Shown piece by piece: positions 26,149-34,434 of a DNA stretch of 50,405 nt (positions are counted from its first letter, which is position 1; every line of letters starts with the position of its first letter). Where the stretch lies: assembly GCA_937899835.1 (NCBI GenBank), contig CALCCE010000286.1, positions 1 through 50,405 on the forward strand, read 5' to 3'. The notes under the pieces were generated by a model, which worked only from the letters and a program-made list of their open reading frames with translations, searched no databases and was not told the DNA's origin. Position numbers and translations under genes: made by a program. The DNA is from an uncultured Flavobacteriales bacterium. GTDB lineage: Bacteria; Bacteroidota; Bacteroidia; Flavobacteriales_G; Salibacteraceae.

Positions 26149-26577
26149 ATGAATTTATCGAAGAAGCTGGGTTGGGTTTTGTTGCTTTGTTTGACGGTTT
26201 GGGCTTGTAGGAAAGACGATTCCAACATCACTGGAATCCCTTTGGTCAACGTCAATATCCAATTGTTTACCAACGATCCGGCCTTTATTAACCTGCAAGT
26301 ACCCGGTGGATTCGATTACATCACTGGTGGATCCCGAGGTATTGTGGTGTATCGACTTTCAAACGATCAGTTTATGGCTTACGACCGGCATTGTCCTTAT
26401 CAGGTAGAAGATGCCTGCCAGGTAGCTGTAGATTCCTCTGGTGTTATCCTGGAGGATGCCTGTTGCGGATCGCGTTATATTATAACCGACGGTTCGGTTG
26501 TAAGGGGCCCATCGGCTGCTCAACTTCAGATGTATCAAACTGAATTTAATGGCTCCGTTTTACGGATTTTTAACTGA
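26149..26577 (+). CDS. Rieske-like lipoprotein lacking the histidine ligands
   Basis: The 142-residue product has a lipoprotein signal (LTVWAC, lipidated C20). The body resembles a Rieske fold: YDRHCPYQVEDAC at 78-90, then EDACCGSRYIITDGSVVRGPS at 102-122. Canonical Rieske proteins bind 2Fe-2S with C-x-H and C-x2-H. Here the positions read C82-P-Y84 and C106-x2-R109, so both histidines are missing, while C82, C90, C105 and C106 remain. Either the cluster is lost, or a different ligand set or a disulfide is used. The gene runs divergently from the small basic protein gene and ends before a bidirectional terminator. Confidence 0.75.
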   Translation: MNLSKKLGWVLLLCLTVWACRKDDSNITGIPLVNVNIQLFTNDPAFINLQVPGGFDYITGGSRGIVVYRLSNDQFMAYDRHCPYQVEDACQVAVDSSGVILEDACCGSRYIITDGSVVRGPSAAQLQMYQTEFNGSVLRIFN

Positions 26578-26597
26578 TCTATACATTATATAATAGA

Positions 26598-26629
26598 AAA
26601 CCCCTTTTTGCCAATGCAAAAAGGGGTTT
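26598..26629. terminator. Bidirectional terminator between the Rieske-like gene and ahcY
   Basis: A perfect 14-bp stem (26598-26611 with 26616-26629) with the loop CAAT has A/T tracts on both sides and lies between two convergent genes. Confidence 0.88.
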
Positions 26630-26652
26630 CGTTTGCTTGAGTATTCTTTTGC

Positions 26653-27972
26653 TTAATAGCGGTAGTGCTCTGGCTTGTAAGGGCCGGCTACTGTCACGCC
26701 AATGTAGCTTGCTTGATCTTCAGAAAGTTGTTCCAATTCCACTCCAATTTTGGAAAGGTGCAAACGGGCAACTTTTTCATCGAGGTGCTTAGGAAGCGTG
26801 TAAACTTCGTTCCCGTAACGGTCGGAATGGTTCCACAATTCCAATTGAGCAAGGGTTTGATTGGTGAAGGAGTTGGACATTACAAAAGATGGGTGGCCAG
26901 TAGCACAGCCCAAGTTTACCAAGCGGCCTTCTGCCAATACAATCACATGTTTACCATCAATGGAATACAGGTCTACCTGTGGCTTGATGACATCTTTGGT
27001 GGATCCGTAGTTCTCATTCAACCAAGCCATATCGATTTCGTTGTCGAAGTGGCCAATGTTGCAGAGAATGGCTTTGTCCTTCATGGCTTGGAAGTGGCGG
27101 CCTACAATAATGTCTTTGTTTCCGGTAGCGGTTACAATAATGTCGGCTTCAGAAATTGCCTTGTCCATTGGTTTTACTTCAAAGCCGTCCATTGCTGCCT
27201 GAAGTGCACAGATTGGATCAATCTCAGTTACCATCACGCGGGCACCAGCTCCACGCAAAGATTCTGCTGAACCTTTACCCACATCACCATATCCCGCAAC
27301 TACAGCTACTTTTCCAGCCATCATTACGTCAGTTGCCCGGCGAATACCATCTACCAACGATTCGCGGCAACCGTACTTGTTGTCGAATTTCGACTTGGTT
27401 ACTGAGTCGTTTACGTTGATGGCAGGCATAGGAAGGGTACCGTTCTTCATCCGCTCGTACAAACGGTGAACGCCGGTAGTGGTTTCTTCTGAAAGTCCTT
27501 TGATGTTTTCAACCAATTCAGGATAGCGGTCGAGTACCATGTTGGTGAGGTCGCCTCCATCGTCAAGAATCATGTTGAGTGGCTCACCGTCTTTAAAAGT
27601 AGTCAGCGTTTGTTCGATGCACCAATCGAATTCCTCGTCGGTCATGCCTTTCCAGGCAAACACAGGAATGCCAGCAGCGGCAATAGCAGCGGCAGCATGA
27701 TCCTGAGTAGAGAAAATATTGCAAGAAGACCAGGTTACGTCTGCTCCCAATTCTACCAGTGTTTCAATCAGCACGGCAGTTTGAATGGTCATGTGCAAAC
27801 AACCTGCAATGCGCGCACCGGCAAGTGGCTTGCTGTCTCCGTATTCTTCCCGGAGCGACATCAATCCAGGCATTTCTGCTTCAGCCAAAGAAATCTCTTT
27901 ACGGCCCCATTCGGCCAGGGAGATGTCCTTTACTTTATACTTAACTTGGTTTTCCACAGCGGAACTGTCCAT
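26653..27972 (-). CDS. ahcY: Adenosylhomocysteinase
   Basis: The 439-residue enzyme splits S-adenosylhomocysteine to homocysteine and adenosine with bound NAD, removing the inhibitor left by methyltransferases. It shows the NAD-binding [17 protein letters not shown] near 225 and the C-terminal KPEHYRY that reaches into the partner subunit. Also seen are the substrate-domain segment [16 protein letters not shown] near 82 and [10 protein letters not shown] near 196. It belongs to the activated-methyl cycle with metK, which lies in this window at 45479-46735. Length and motifs are normal. Confidence 0.98.
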   Translation of the reverse strand: MDSSAVENQVKYKVKDISLAEWGRKEISLAEAEMPGLMSLREEYGDSKPLAGARIAGCLHMTIQTAVLIETLVELGADVTWSSCNIFSTQDHAAAAIAAAGIPVFAWKGMTDEEFDWCIEQTLTTFKDGEPLNMILDDGGDLTNMVLDRYPELVENIKGLSEETTTGVHRLYERMKNGTLPMPAINVNDSVTKSKFDNKYGCRESLVDGIRRATDVMMAGKVAVVAGYGDVGKGSAESLRGAGARVMVTEIDPICALQAAMDGFEVKPMDKAISEADIIVTATGNKDIIVGRHFQAMKDKAILCNIGHFDNEIDMAWLNENYGSTKDVIKPQVDLYSIDGKHVIVLAEGRLVNLGCATGHPSFVMSNSFTNQTLAQLELWNHSDRYGNEVYTLPKHLDEKVARLHLSKIGVELEQLSEDQASYIGVTVAGPYKPEHYRY

Positions 27973-28013
27973 TATTATTGATTTTAAGGTTCTTGTTCAA
28001 GCCAAAAGGCGTG

Positions 28014-28021
28014 CAAATGTA
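28014..28021 (-). promoter_or_regulatory. -7 box upstream of ahcY
   Basis: The minus strand reads TACATTTG, a perfect TAnnTTTG match 42 bases upstream of the ahcY ATG. No good -33 TTG is visible at the usual distance. Confidence 0.45.
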
Positions 28022-28134
28022 CGAATATTTCAAGGTATCCAGGGAAAGTCGCACGGCGGAAATCACCACTTGGCGAGTGGTTCGGCAGCTTGCTTGGACT
28101 TATCTTCGTATTGAAGTTGTTTTGGATTCAAGGA

Positions 28135-28773
28135 ATGGCAATTATCAAACAGCGTGTTTTAAAAGACGGTAGCCACCTCGGGATTTGGCAAGTTGACGAA
28201 TCGGTGGAGCAACTGCGGTCAATGCTTACTCTTTCCCCCGAAGAGGAGAGCCGCTTTTCAGATTTGATCAACGAACAGCGCCAAAAAGAATGGCTTACGG
28301 CGAGAGTATTGCTCAATCAACTGTCGGGTGAAACCGAACTGGTAGTCTATGATGCATTTCGGAAGCCGCATTTGGAATCCGGTCGATTTCATATTTCTAT
28401 TTCGCACAGTGGAGGTAAGGTGGCTGTTATAATGCATCCAACTGGTGCCACTGGCATCGATATCCAGCAAATTACCACTAAAGTTTGGCGCATTCGCCAT
28501 AAATTTTTGTCGGCCTCAGAGCTTGAAGCCTGTGAGGAAGGTGAAGACCTGGAACGATTGGTTCTTTATTGGAGCGCTAAAGAGGCGATTTATAAATGTT
28601 ACGGTCGCAAACAGTTGATTTTTGCTACCGAAATGGCAGTTCAACCTTTTGGATCAATTGAAAGTGAAGGCCACTTTTATGGTAAATTACTTTTAGCTGG
28701 CACAGAAAAAGTGATGCACCTGGGGTATGAAAAAAGCGGTACCTGTTTCTTGGTGTATGTTTTGAATACCTAA
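28135..28773 (+). CDS. 4'-phosphopantetheinyl transferase superfamily protein
   Basis: The 212-residue protein has the Sfp/AcpT hallmarks GIDIQ near 110 and WSAKEAIYKCYG near 150, which bind magnesium and coenzyme A. Such enzymes transfer the phosphopantetheine arm from CoA to acyl or peptidyl carrier proteins. No carrier protein or synthase is nearby, so it may serve a general ACP or a pathway elsewhere. The start is set at ATG 28135; the frame is open further upstream to a TTG at 28090, which adds an atypical hydrophobic leader. The GGGPS-family gene follows after 9 bases. Confidence 0.9.
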   Translation: MAIIKQRVLKDGSHLGIWQVDESVEQLRSMLTLSPEEESRFSDLINEQRQKEWLTARVLLNQLSGETELVVYDAFRKPHLESGRFHISISHSGGKVAVIMHPTGATGIDIQQITTKVWRIRHKFLSASELEACEEGEDLERLVLYWSAKEAIYKCYGRKQLIFATEMAVQPFGSIESEGHFYGKLLLAGTEKVMHLGYEKSGTCFLVYVLNT

Positions 28774-28782
28774 TATTGTATC

Positions 28783-29514
28783 ATGGTTTTGCCCTGGTTA
28801 GAAGCTGGTGCCAAAGCAGGGAAAAAGCGCTTAGCGGTGCTGATTGACCCCGACAAAACACCTCCAAACCGTCTTTCTTCCACAATTGTTGCCATTCACG
28901 AAAGTGATGTGGACCTAATTTTGGTAGGCGGTAGCTTGTTGGTTTCTGATGCAATGGAAGCTACGGTGCAACACCTCAAAGCTCAATGCAATGTGCCGGT
29001 GGTGATCTTCCCGGGAAGTCCTCACCAAATTAGTGCCAGTGCAGATGCGTTGTTGCTGCTGTCTTTGATCTCTGGCAGAAATCCTGACTTGTTGATCGGG
29101 CAACATGTGCAGGCGGCTCCGGCTTTAAAGCGGTCGGGTTTAGAATTGTTACCCACCGGATACCTATTGATCAACGGAGGGCGTGCTACCACCGTATCCT
29201 ATATTTCTAATACTGAACCCATCCCCGCTGATAAACCAGAAATTGCCGCAGTAACTGCTTTGGCAGGTACTCAATTGGGGCTTCGGCTTATTTACCTGGA
29301 TGCTGGCAGTGGAGCGATGAATGCAGTGGCTCCGGAAACGGTAACAATGGTTCGGCAACAAACCCACCTGCCTTTGATTATTGGAGGTGGTATCCGCAAT
29401 GTGGATACTGCTTTGGCGCTTGCCAATGCCGGTGCCGACATGATAGTGGTAGGCAATGCCATCGAAGATCGCCCCCAATTTTTGCCAGAACTCTCAAGCG
29501 CTCTAAAGGCCTGA
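28783..29514 (+). CDS. GGGPS/PcrB-family prenylglyceryl phosphate synthase
   Basis: The 243-residue TIM-barrel protein matches the geranylgeranylglyceryl phosphate synthase family: VLIDPDKTPP near 19, LILVGGSLL near 45, LLPTGYLLINGGRAT near 127, YLDAGSGA near 171, and the phosphate-binding IIGGGIRNVDTA near 202 and VVGNAIEDRP near 224. The archaeal enzyme joins an isoprenoid to glycerol-1-phosphate in the first ether-lipid step. Bacterial members include PcrB, which uses heptaprenyl diphosphate. Bacteroidota members belong to a group whose product in the cell is not settled. The gene is probably in one operon with the phosphopantetheinyl transferase gene. Confidence 0.92.
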   Translation: MVLPWLEAGAKAGKKRLAVLIDPDKTPPNRLSSTIVAIHESDVDLILVGGSLLVSDAMEATVQHLKAQCNVPVVIFPGSPHQISASADALLLLSLISGRNPDLLIGQHVQAAPALKRSGLELLPTGYLLINGGRATTVSYISNTEPIPADKPEIAAVTALAGTQLGLRLIYLDAGSGAMNAVAPETVTMVRQQTHLPLIIGGGIRNVDTALALANAGADMIVVGNAIEDRPQFLPELSSALKA

Positions 29515-29685
29515 TTTATTGTAGCACAGTACCAAGTTGCTGAAGGTCATCGGGAAATCTGATCCGTTGATCGATTTTTCCTAGGCCAAATTTGGTTTTT
29601 CGCCTTTCCTTGTTAATCTTAGGGTCCCTACCATGACACTTGGGTAAGAATGTTTTAATTTTTAGGTCAAAACCTGTTCCTCTCC

Positions 29686-30363
29686 ATGAAGTTGATTCTT
29701 GTTACCAGCCCCGATAAGTTTAAATCAGAAGTGGATACTGTTATTGAGCTTTTCGAGAAAGACTTGGAGCTGTTGCACTTGAGAAAGCCGGGTTTTTCAG
29801 AGAAAAGAATGACAGAGTACCTGCGGGCCATTCCTAAAAAGTACCACAACCGTATTGTGATTCATTCCCATTACAAACTCCTGGGAAAATTCAAGTTAAA
29901 AGGAATACACCTGAGCAGAAAGGAACGGAAGGTAAGCTTCTCTAATCGAATGAAGCTGGCGTGGATTCGATTGCGTCATCGCAACATCACCGTCTCTACC
30001 ACCTTTCACAACCTAATCAGCCTTACCGAAGATCAGCGAACCTTCTCTTACGTGTTTCTAAGTCCCATTTTCGATGGGATTTCAAAGCAAAGTCACGGGG
30101 GAGGTTTCAATGCCGATCAGTTGAAGAAAGCCTTGCGACATACTACCCAGCGAGTAGTTGGCATGGGAGGAATCAATTTACAACGCATTCCCTATATAAA
30201 GGAAACAGGATTTTATGGGGCTGCGCTATTGGGATCGGTGTGGAGCTCAGAAACGCCACCCGTAAAGGCCTACCTTGAAATGCATGACCTTTATTACAAT
30301 GGAGGCAACGCAACAGGAAGGATGGATATAAAGCCAGTCAAGATAGATCTGAAAGCGATCTGA
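29686..30363 (+). CDS. ThiE-like (thiamine phosphate synthase-family) protein
   Basis: The 225-residue product follows the TIM-barrel pattern of thiamine phosphate synthase and TenI: KLILVTSPD at the start, LELLHLRKPGFSEKRM near 28, RIVIHSHY near 56, FSYVFLSPIFDGISKQSHGG near 121, VVGMGGI near 156. ThiE couples the hydroxymethylpyrimidine and thiazole moieties to thiamine phosphate. Some expected polar active-site residues look changed and it carries a divergent C-terminal tail, so a TenI-like or other role is possible. It lies convergent to the riboswitch-controlled TonB receptor gene. That context supports a thiamine role, but catalysis is not proven. Confidence 0.75.
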   Translation: MKLILVTSPDKFKSEVDTVIELFEKDLELLHLRKPGFSEKRMTEYLRAIPKKYHNRIVIHSHYKLLGKFKLKGIHLSRKERKVSFSNRMKLAWIRLRHRNITVSTTFHNLISLTEDQRTFSYVFLSPIFDGISKQSHGGGFNADQLKKALRHTTQRVVGMGGINLQRIPYIKETGFYGAALLGSVWSSETPPVKAYLEMHDLYYNGGNATGRMDIKPVKIDLKAI

Positions 30364-30390
30364 TCTACCTCAACCAGCCTTTTCTTCTTT

Positions 30391-32784
30391 TTAAAACTTT
30401 AGGTTTAAGCCCAGCATGTAGTTGCGTCCGGCTTGTGGATAGTATCCCGAATCGGTAGTGATTTGATCGTTCAGGCTAAACCGGTAAGACCACGCGTTGG
30501 TTTCGTACTCTTCATCCAACACATTACGAATCATACCAATCACCTCGATTTCTTTGAAAATCAAGTTTTTGTAGCGGAATGTCAAACGCAAATCCTGAAC
30601 CAAATAGGGATCAATCACATGGTTAGAGTTTGAGGTATTGTCGATGAACTGTTCTCCAACGTATTTGGTCAATGCGGCTACTTCGAGCATTTTGTTTTCG
30701 GTAGAAGCGTTTAGCAAACGCATCACATCCAGCGTAATGGTGCTGGCCCCGATCACCGAAGGAGAAAATGCGATATCGGTATTGTTGTGTTGCACTTCTA
30801 CCTTGCCACCATTGTCAAAATCATCTACGAATTCGGTGAAACTCTCAATCTCGTTTTGGCTGAAGGTAGCATTCGCCGTCCAGCGCAAGCTGCTGGTAAA
30901 CTGGTATCCTCCTTCAATTTCAATGCCCCGTCGAAAGCTGTTGGGAATATTTACCCGGGTAGAAGCACCTACATCGTTGATGGCACCGGTGAGCACCAGC
31001 TGATTGTCGTATTGCATGTAGTACAAATTGACACCAATACGAGCACGGGTGAATTTTTGCTGAAAGCCCAATTCATAGTCGTATAACGTTTCGTGCTCCG
31101 GACGGCTGTCTGGCGATGACTCAGTAAAATCATCGCGATTGGGCTCCTTGTTGCCTACGGCAAAGGAGCCAAAAATGCGGGTATGGGCACCCAGGTCGTA
31201 GCTCAAACCAGCTTTTGGATTGAAAAAGTTCAGGTTAGCAGTTTGGGTAGCATCAGTTCCTTGAGCCGTCAACCCCAGGAAGGTATATTCGATGGTACGG
31301 TACTGCATGTCAGCAAAAAGGTTCAACTCTTTTGTCAACTGGTAGTTGGCTTTTGCATACGTGTTAAAGTCTGTTTTTTCTGCATCGTTGTCGTAGTAGA
31401 CGTACTCTGGAGTAGGAAACTGAGCACTCTGCGCCCAAATGACCTCGCCAAAATGGCGGCCCTCGTAGCGGTTCCAGCCCCCACCTACGATCAGTTGGAG
31501 TTTTTTGCCTGCATTGTAGGTAAAACTGTAAGTGGCTCCATAAAAATCGTTGTCCAACCACCGACGGCGAACGAGATCGGCCGTTTGCTCACTGGCAGTT
31601 AACCCGGTAGTGTCGATGCCATAATCCACAATGTCATCTGCTTCCCTGAATTGCTCAAAAAAGCCGCGTCCTTCGGTGTAGTGCAGTGCGGCTGAAAAAG
31701 TTAAGGGCTCTGCTAACTGCCGGGTAAACAACAACTGGTAATGACTTTGGGTATAATCGTCTACTTCGTTTTCGTAATCGTAAATGTTGTAGGTACGATT
31801 CGTGGCCAAAGAATCTTTGGGCACACCACCCCAAGCCTGGAAGGTGCGTTCCTGACCACCAAAGATGTTTACCCGAATGGAAGTTTTATCGTCAGAATAT
31901 GCTCCGGAAGTATAGAAAGACTGCAAGTCGGCACTGGCGCGGTCGATGTAACCATCCGAAGTAATGCTGGAAAGCCGTCCTTCGACCGTGAAGTGCTCAT
32001 TGAGCAAGCCTGAGCCGAAACTTACTGTGTTGCGCATGGTGTTGAATGAACCCACCGTATTGAGGATTTCTCCATAACTCTCTGGTTTCAGCTGGTTGGT
32101 TTGCAAGTTGATGGAACCCCCAAAAGCTCCCGCTCCATTGGTGGAGGTTCCCACACCGCGCTGAATCTGAATGTTGTCAGTAGAGGTAGCAAAGTCGGGC
32201 ATGTTGACCCAAAATACCCCATGCGATTCGGCATCGTTGAGTGGAATACCGTTGATGGTGATGTTGATGCGGGTAGGGTCGGTTCCCCGAATACGCAAGC
32301 CGGTATACCCAATACCGGTTCCGGCATCAGAAGTCACTACCAATGAAGGAGTTTGATCCAGCAAAAAAGGCAAATCTACACCTACGTTATTGGCTTCAAT
32401 GGCCTCTTTGTTGAGGTCGGTGTAGGCCATCGGAGTGTTTTCGTTGGCCCTGGTGGCAGAAACCACTACTTCATCGGTGACGAAGGCATCTGCTGGAAGT
32501 TGAAAATCGAGGGTTTGTTCTCCCCCCTCTAATTGTACCACTGCCTCCTGGGTTTGATAGCCCAAAAAGCGCGCAACCACAACGAATTCGCCAGCAGGTA
32601 AAGACCGCAATTGGTAATTTCCCTCGGCATTGACGGTGGTACCAATAATGGTTCCTTTAAGAAATACAACGGCTCCGGGCAACGGATTGCCTTGGTCATC
32701 CATCACCTTGCCAGAAAGACTCGCCTGGGCAAAAGAATAACTTGCCAATAAAATCAGCGCGAGCGAACTAATGAATCGAAACAT
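30391..32784 (-). CDS. TonB-dependent receptor under TPP riboswitch control (predicted thiamine uptake)
   Basis: The 797-residue receptor has a signal peptide (1-20, ASYSFAQ), a carboxypeptidase-regulatory-like domain (about 21-105, SGKVMDDQGNPLPGAVVFLK), a plug (about 115-225, with GLRIRGTDPTRINITINGIPLND) and a beta-barrel ending YMLGLNLKF. The regulatory region upstream is a TPP riboswitch, and TPP-controlled TonB receptors in Bacteroidota are predicted thiamine transporters of the outer membrane. I use ATG 32784 because it gives a normal signal peptide; the longer frame to 32823 adds 13 atypical residues. Substrate is inferred from the riboswitch, not from the protein sequence. Confidence 0.92.
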   Translation of the reverse strand: MFRFISSLALILLASYSFAQASLSGKVMDDQGNPLPGAVVFLKGTIIGTTVNAEGNYQLRSLPAGEFVVVARFLGYQTQEAVVQLEGGEQTLDFQLPADAFVTDEVVVSATRANENTPMAYTDLNKEAIEANNVGVDLPFLLDQTPSLVVTSDAGTGIGYTGLRIRGTDPTRINITINGIPLNDAESHGVFWVNMPDFATSTDNIQIQRGVGTSTNGAGAFGGSINLQTNQLKPESYGEILNTVGSFNTMRNTVSFGSGLLNEHFTVEGRLSSITSDGYIDRASADLQSFYTSGAYSDDKTSIRVNIFGGQERTFQAWGGVPKDSLATNRTYNIYDYENEVDDYTQSHYQLLFTRQLAEPLTFSAALHYTEGRGFFEQFREADDIVDYGIDTTGLTASEQTADLVRRRWLDNDFYGATYSFTYNAGKKLQLIVGGGWNRYEGRHFGEVIWAQSAQFPTPEYVYYDNDAEKTDFNTYAKANYQLTKELNLFADMQYRTIEYTFLGLTAQGTDATQTANLNFFNPKAGLSYDLGAHTRIFGSFAVGNKEPNRDDFTESSPDSRPEHETLYDYELGFQQKFTRARIGVNLYYMQYDNQLVLTGAINDVGASTRVNIPNSFRRGIEIEGGYQFTSSLRWTANATFSQNEIESFTEFVDDFDNGGKVEVQHNNTDIAFSPSVIGASTITLDVMRLLNASTENKMLEVAALTKYVGEQFIDNTSNSNHVIDPYLVQDLRLTFRYKNLIFKEIEVIGMIRNVLDEEYETNAWSYRFSLNDQITTDSGYYPQAGRNYMLGLNLKF

Positions 32785-32852
32785 AAAAAAATGATAAATA
32801 CAGGTTAAACCCAACCAGAACAAGGGGCTCGCCCTGGCTATTCTTGGTAACC

Positions 32853-32935
32853 TCTCCTCTCCCTTCCCGGCATTACCCGGGCAGGTTCGATGGGTATAAT
32901 CTCAGCCCTTATTTTGGGGCACCCCGTTGAGATGC
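32853..32935 (-). promoter_or_regulatory. TPP (THI-box) riboswitch
   Basis: Read on the minus strand the region has the conserved elements in the right order. These are GGGGTGCC (at 32925-32918), CTGAGAT (32905-32899), GAACCTG (32888-32882) and GGGTAATGCC (32878-32869), closed by a P1 helix with TCTC at the 5' and GAGA at the 3' side. The aptamer ends 68 bases before the receptor ATG. Bound TPP would lower expression of the TonB receptor, by a platform I cannot define with certainty. Confidence 0.96.
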
Positions 32936-32937
32936 GG

Positions 32938-32945
32938 CAAAAGTA
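32938..32945 (-). promoter_or_regulatory. -7 box just upstream of the TPP riboswitch
   Basis: The minus strand reads TACTTTTG, a perfect TAnnTTTG match. Transcription would begin near 32932, at the first base of the riboswitch P1 helix, so the receptor gene has its own promoter separate from the upstream kinase gene. Confidence 0.65.
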
Positions 32946-32956
32946 GAAATTCTTAC

Positions 32957-33475
32957 TTAGGAGAAAAACTGCTCCAAGGCCAATAATGCATTTTTCAGGC
33001 GTTCAGGCCCATTACCTGAAATTTTAGAGAAGGGGAACTGACGTTGTTGCAATTCATTATGGTATAATTCGTAAAGCTCTTTTCGATCTTTCGGGTTTTC
33101 GCGCAAGGGATCGGCTTCCCAGGGTAGGTCGATGTCGCACAGCAAGTAGTAATCGTAGGTATGTGCATCAACTAAATCAGCAACTTTAGGGTCGCTTTTC
33201 CCGAATTGAAATTCAGACCAAACTTTTACAACCAATGGGCCTGTATCACAAAAAAGCCAGTTTTTAGCTTGATTGAGTTGTAGTGTCTCTAGCTCTAACT
33301 GCTTTTCGGCAATGGGCAGTAGATCGTTGTAGTTATACGGCCGGCCCAATTGTGGAAGGAGTTCGCGTGCTATTTCGGCCACCCAACTGGTATTGAAATA
33401 CGTTGCCAGTTCTTTTGCCAGGGTTGTTTTGCCGGTTGATTCTGGGCCGGTCAATACTATTCTGCGTATGCTCAT
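32957..33475 (-). CDS. NadR-like P-loop kinase, candidate thiamine or nucleoside kinase
   Basis: The 172-residue protein has a P-loop GPESTGKTTLAKELA (9-23) and the pattern of the NadR C-terminal ribosylnicotinamide kinase domain: WVAEIARELLPQLGRPYNYND, LFCDTGPLVVKVWSEFQFG, YDYYLLCDIDLPWEADPLREN. It lacks the N-terminal adenylyltransferase domain of full NadR. NadR-type kinases phosphorylate nicotinamide riboside after import by PnuC. Here the gene follows a PnuC-like gene by 16 bases, but the surroundings (TPP riboswitch, YkoF-like and ThiE-like genes) point to thiamine. I infer a kinase that traps an imported vitamin; whether thiamine or nicotinamide riboside is open. Confidence 0.85.
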   Translation of the reverse strand: MSIRRIVLTGPESTGKTTLAKELATYFNTSWVAEIARELLPQLGRPYNYNDLLPIAEKQLELETLQLNQAKNWLFCDTGPLVVKVWSEFQFGKSDPKVADLVDAHTYDYYLLCDIDLPWEADPLRENPKDRKELYELYHNELQQRQFPFSKISGNGPERLKNALLALEQFFS

Positions 33476-33491
33476 TGTCGCTCTACTCTAC

Positions 33492-34082
33492 TCAAACCTG
33501 AGGTGCCAACTTCATTTGCTGGTTCCACCGCCACCATGCTACGAAGGCCAAAAAGAAATACGCTACAAAGAGCACCATGGTGAAAGGCAAGCCTTTTAAA
33601 TAATACACATAGGCGGCCACTGCATCAATCACCATCCAGTAAAGCCAGTTTTCTACTACTTTTTGAATCAGCATGAAAGTGGTGATAACACTAAATACAG
33701 TGGTGAAGGCATCCCAGTATGGGAGGGCATTTCCAAACTTTTCGGAGGCCATGCCCGCCAGAAGGGTAAGCAATGCTCCGCCTCCCAGTACCGTAAGGTG
33801 AAACTTCCAGCCTTTGCTTTTGATCGGGCCAGCAGTGTCTTTTTTATGCCAACGAACCCAACCAACGATGCCCATTACTACATAAAAGAGGTTGAGCACT
33901 GAATCGAGGTACAGTTGAACGTTTCCCAATACAATGGCGAAAATAAGCGAGCTAAGTATGCCTGCTGACCAACACCAAATAGAAGGTATAGCGGCTAATA
34001 CAATGTAGGCTACTGCCAATGCCACCGCTACCACTTCAAACCAACGGTAGGCAGTAAATTCTTTAAGAACGGCTTCCAGCAC
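33492..34082 (-). CDS. PnuC-family vitamin transporter (PnuT-like)
   Basis: The 196-residue membrane protein has about seven hydrophobic segments and the PnuC hallmark in its second half, ENWLYWMVIDAVAAYVYYLKGL near 144-165, with earlier LNLFYVVMGIVGWVRWHK near 63-80. PnuC proteins carry nicotinamide riboside by facilitated diffusion and rely on phosphorylation inside the cell; the PnuT subgroup is linked to thiamine. Subgroup cannot be fixed by eye, but the neighbours (YkoF-like gene 10 bases upstream, TPP riboswitch downstream) favour thiamine. The downstream kinase gene would provide the trapping step. Confidence 0.9.
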   Translation of the reverse strand: MLEAVLKEFTAYRWFEVVAVALAVAYIVLAAIPSIWCWSAGILSSLIFAIVLGNVQLYLDSVLNLFYVVMGIVGWVRWHKKDTAGPIKSKGWKFHLTVLGGGALLTLLAGMASEKFGNALPYWDAFTTVFSVITTFMLIQKVVENWLYWMVIDAVAAYVYYLKGLPFTMVLFVAYFFLAFVAWWRWNQQMKLAPQV

Positions 34083-34092
34083 GACTGCGTAA

Positions 34093-34347
34093 TTAATCGG
34101 TGGGACGAAGGTCGTTGTTGATGAATTTCATCACCATGATGCTGTGAGGGATTTCTTCGAACGTTGCGCCCATCGATTCGGTGATGGCTTGCATTAATGC
34201 ACCATATTCTCCGAAAACCTGGGTGCTCATGGTGTTTGTGATCACCTGTAGGTCAGGGTATCGGTTCAGGCGTTCAATGAATGCCAGAATGGGTCCTTCG
34301 TAAGCTTCACGCAGCGGATACATGCTAATTTCCACAGAGGTTTTCAT
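34093..34347 (-). CDS. Single-domain YkoF/MTH1187-like thiamine-binding protein
   Basis: The 84-residue product fits the ferredoxin-like fold of the YkoF/MTH1187 families: VEISMYPLREAYEGPILAFI at the start, then VITNTMSTQVFGEYGALMQAI and a final strand IMVMKFINND. YkoF of Bacillus binds thiamine or hydroxymethylpyrimidine with a duplicated domain; this protein carries a single copy and may form dimers. It is the first gene of a tight run with the PnuC-like and NadR-like genes, so it may present or sense the imported vitamin in the cytoplasm. Family assignment is moderate because these domains are short. Confidence 0.7.
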   Translation of the reverse strand: MKTSVEISMYPLREAYEGPILAFIERLNRYPDLQVITNTMSTQVFGEYGALMQAITESMGATFEEIPHSIMVMKFINNDLRPTD

Positions 34348-34434
34348 GGCCAGGAAAGTCGAATTGAAGATTCGGTTGTCGCCAAAAACGGCAAAGTGGG
34401 CAAAGAAAATAAATTCTGGGAAAGGAAAATGCGA

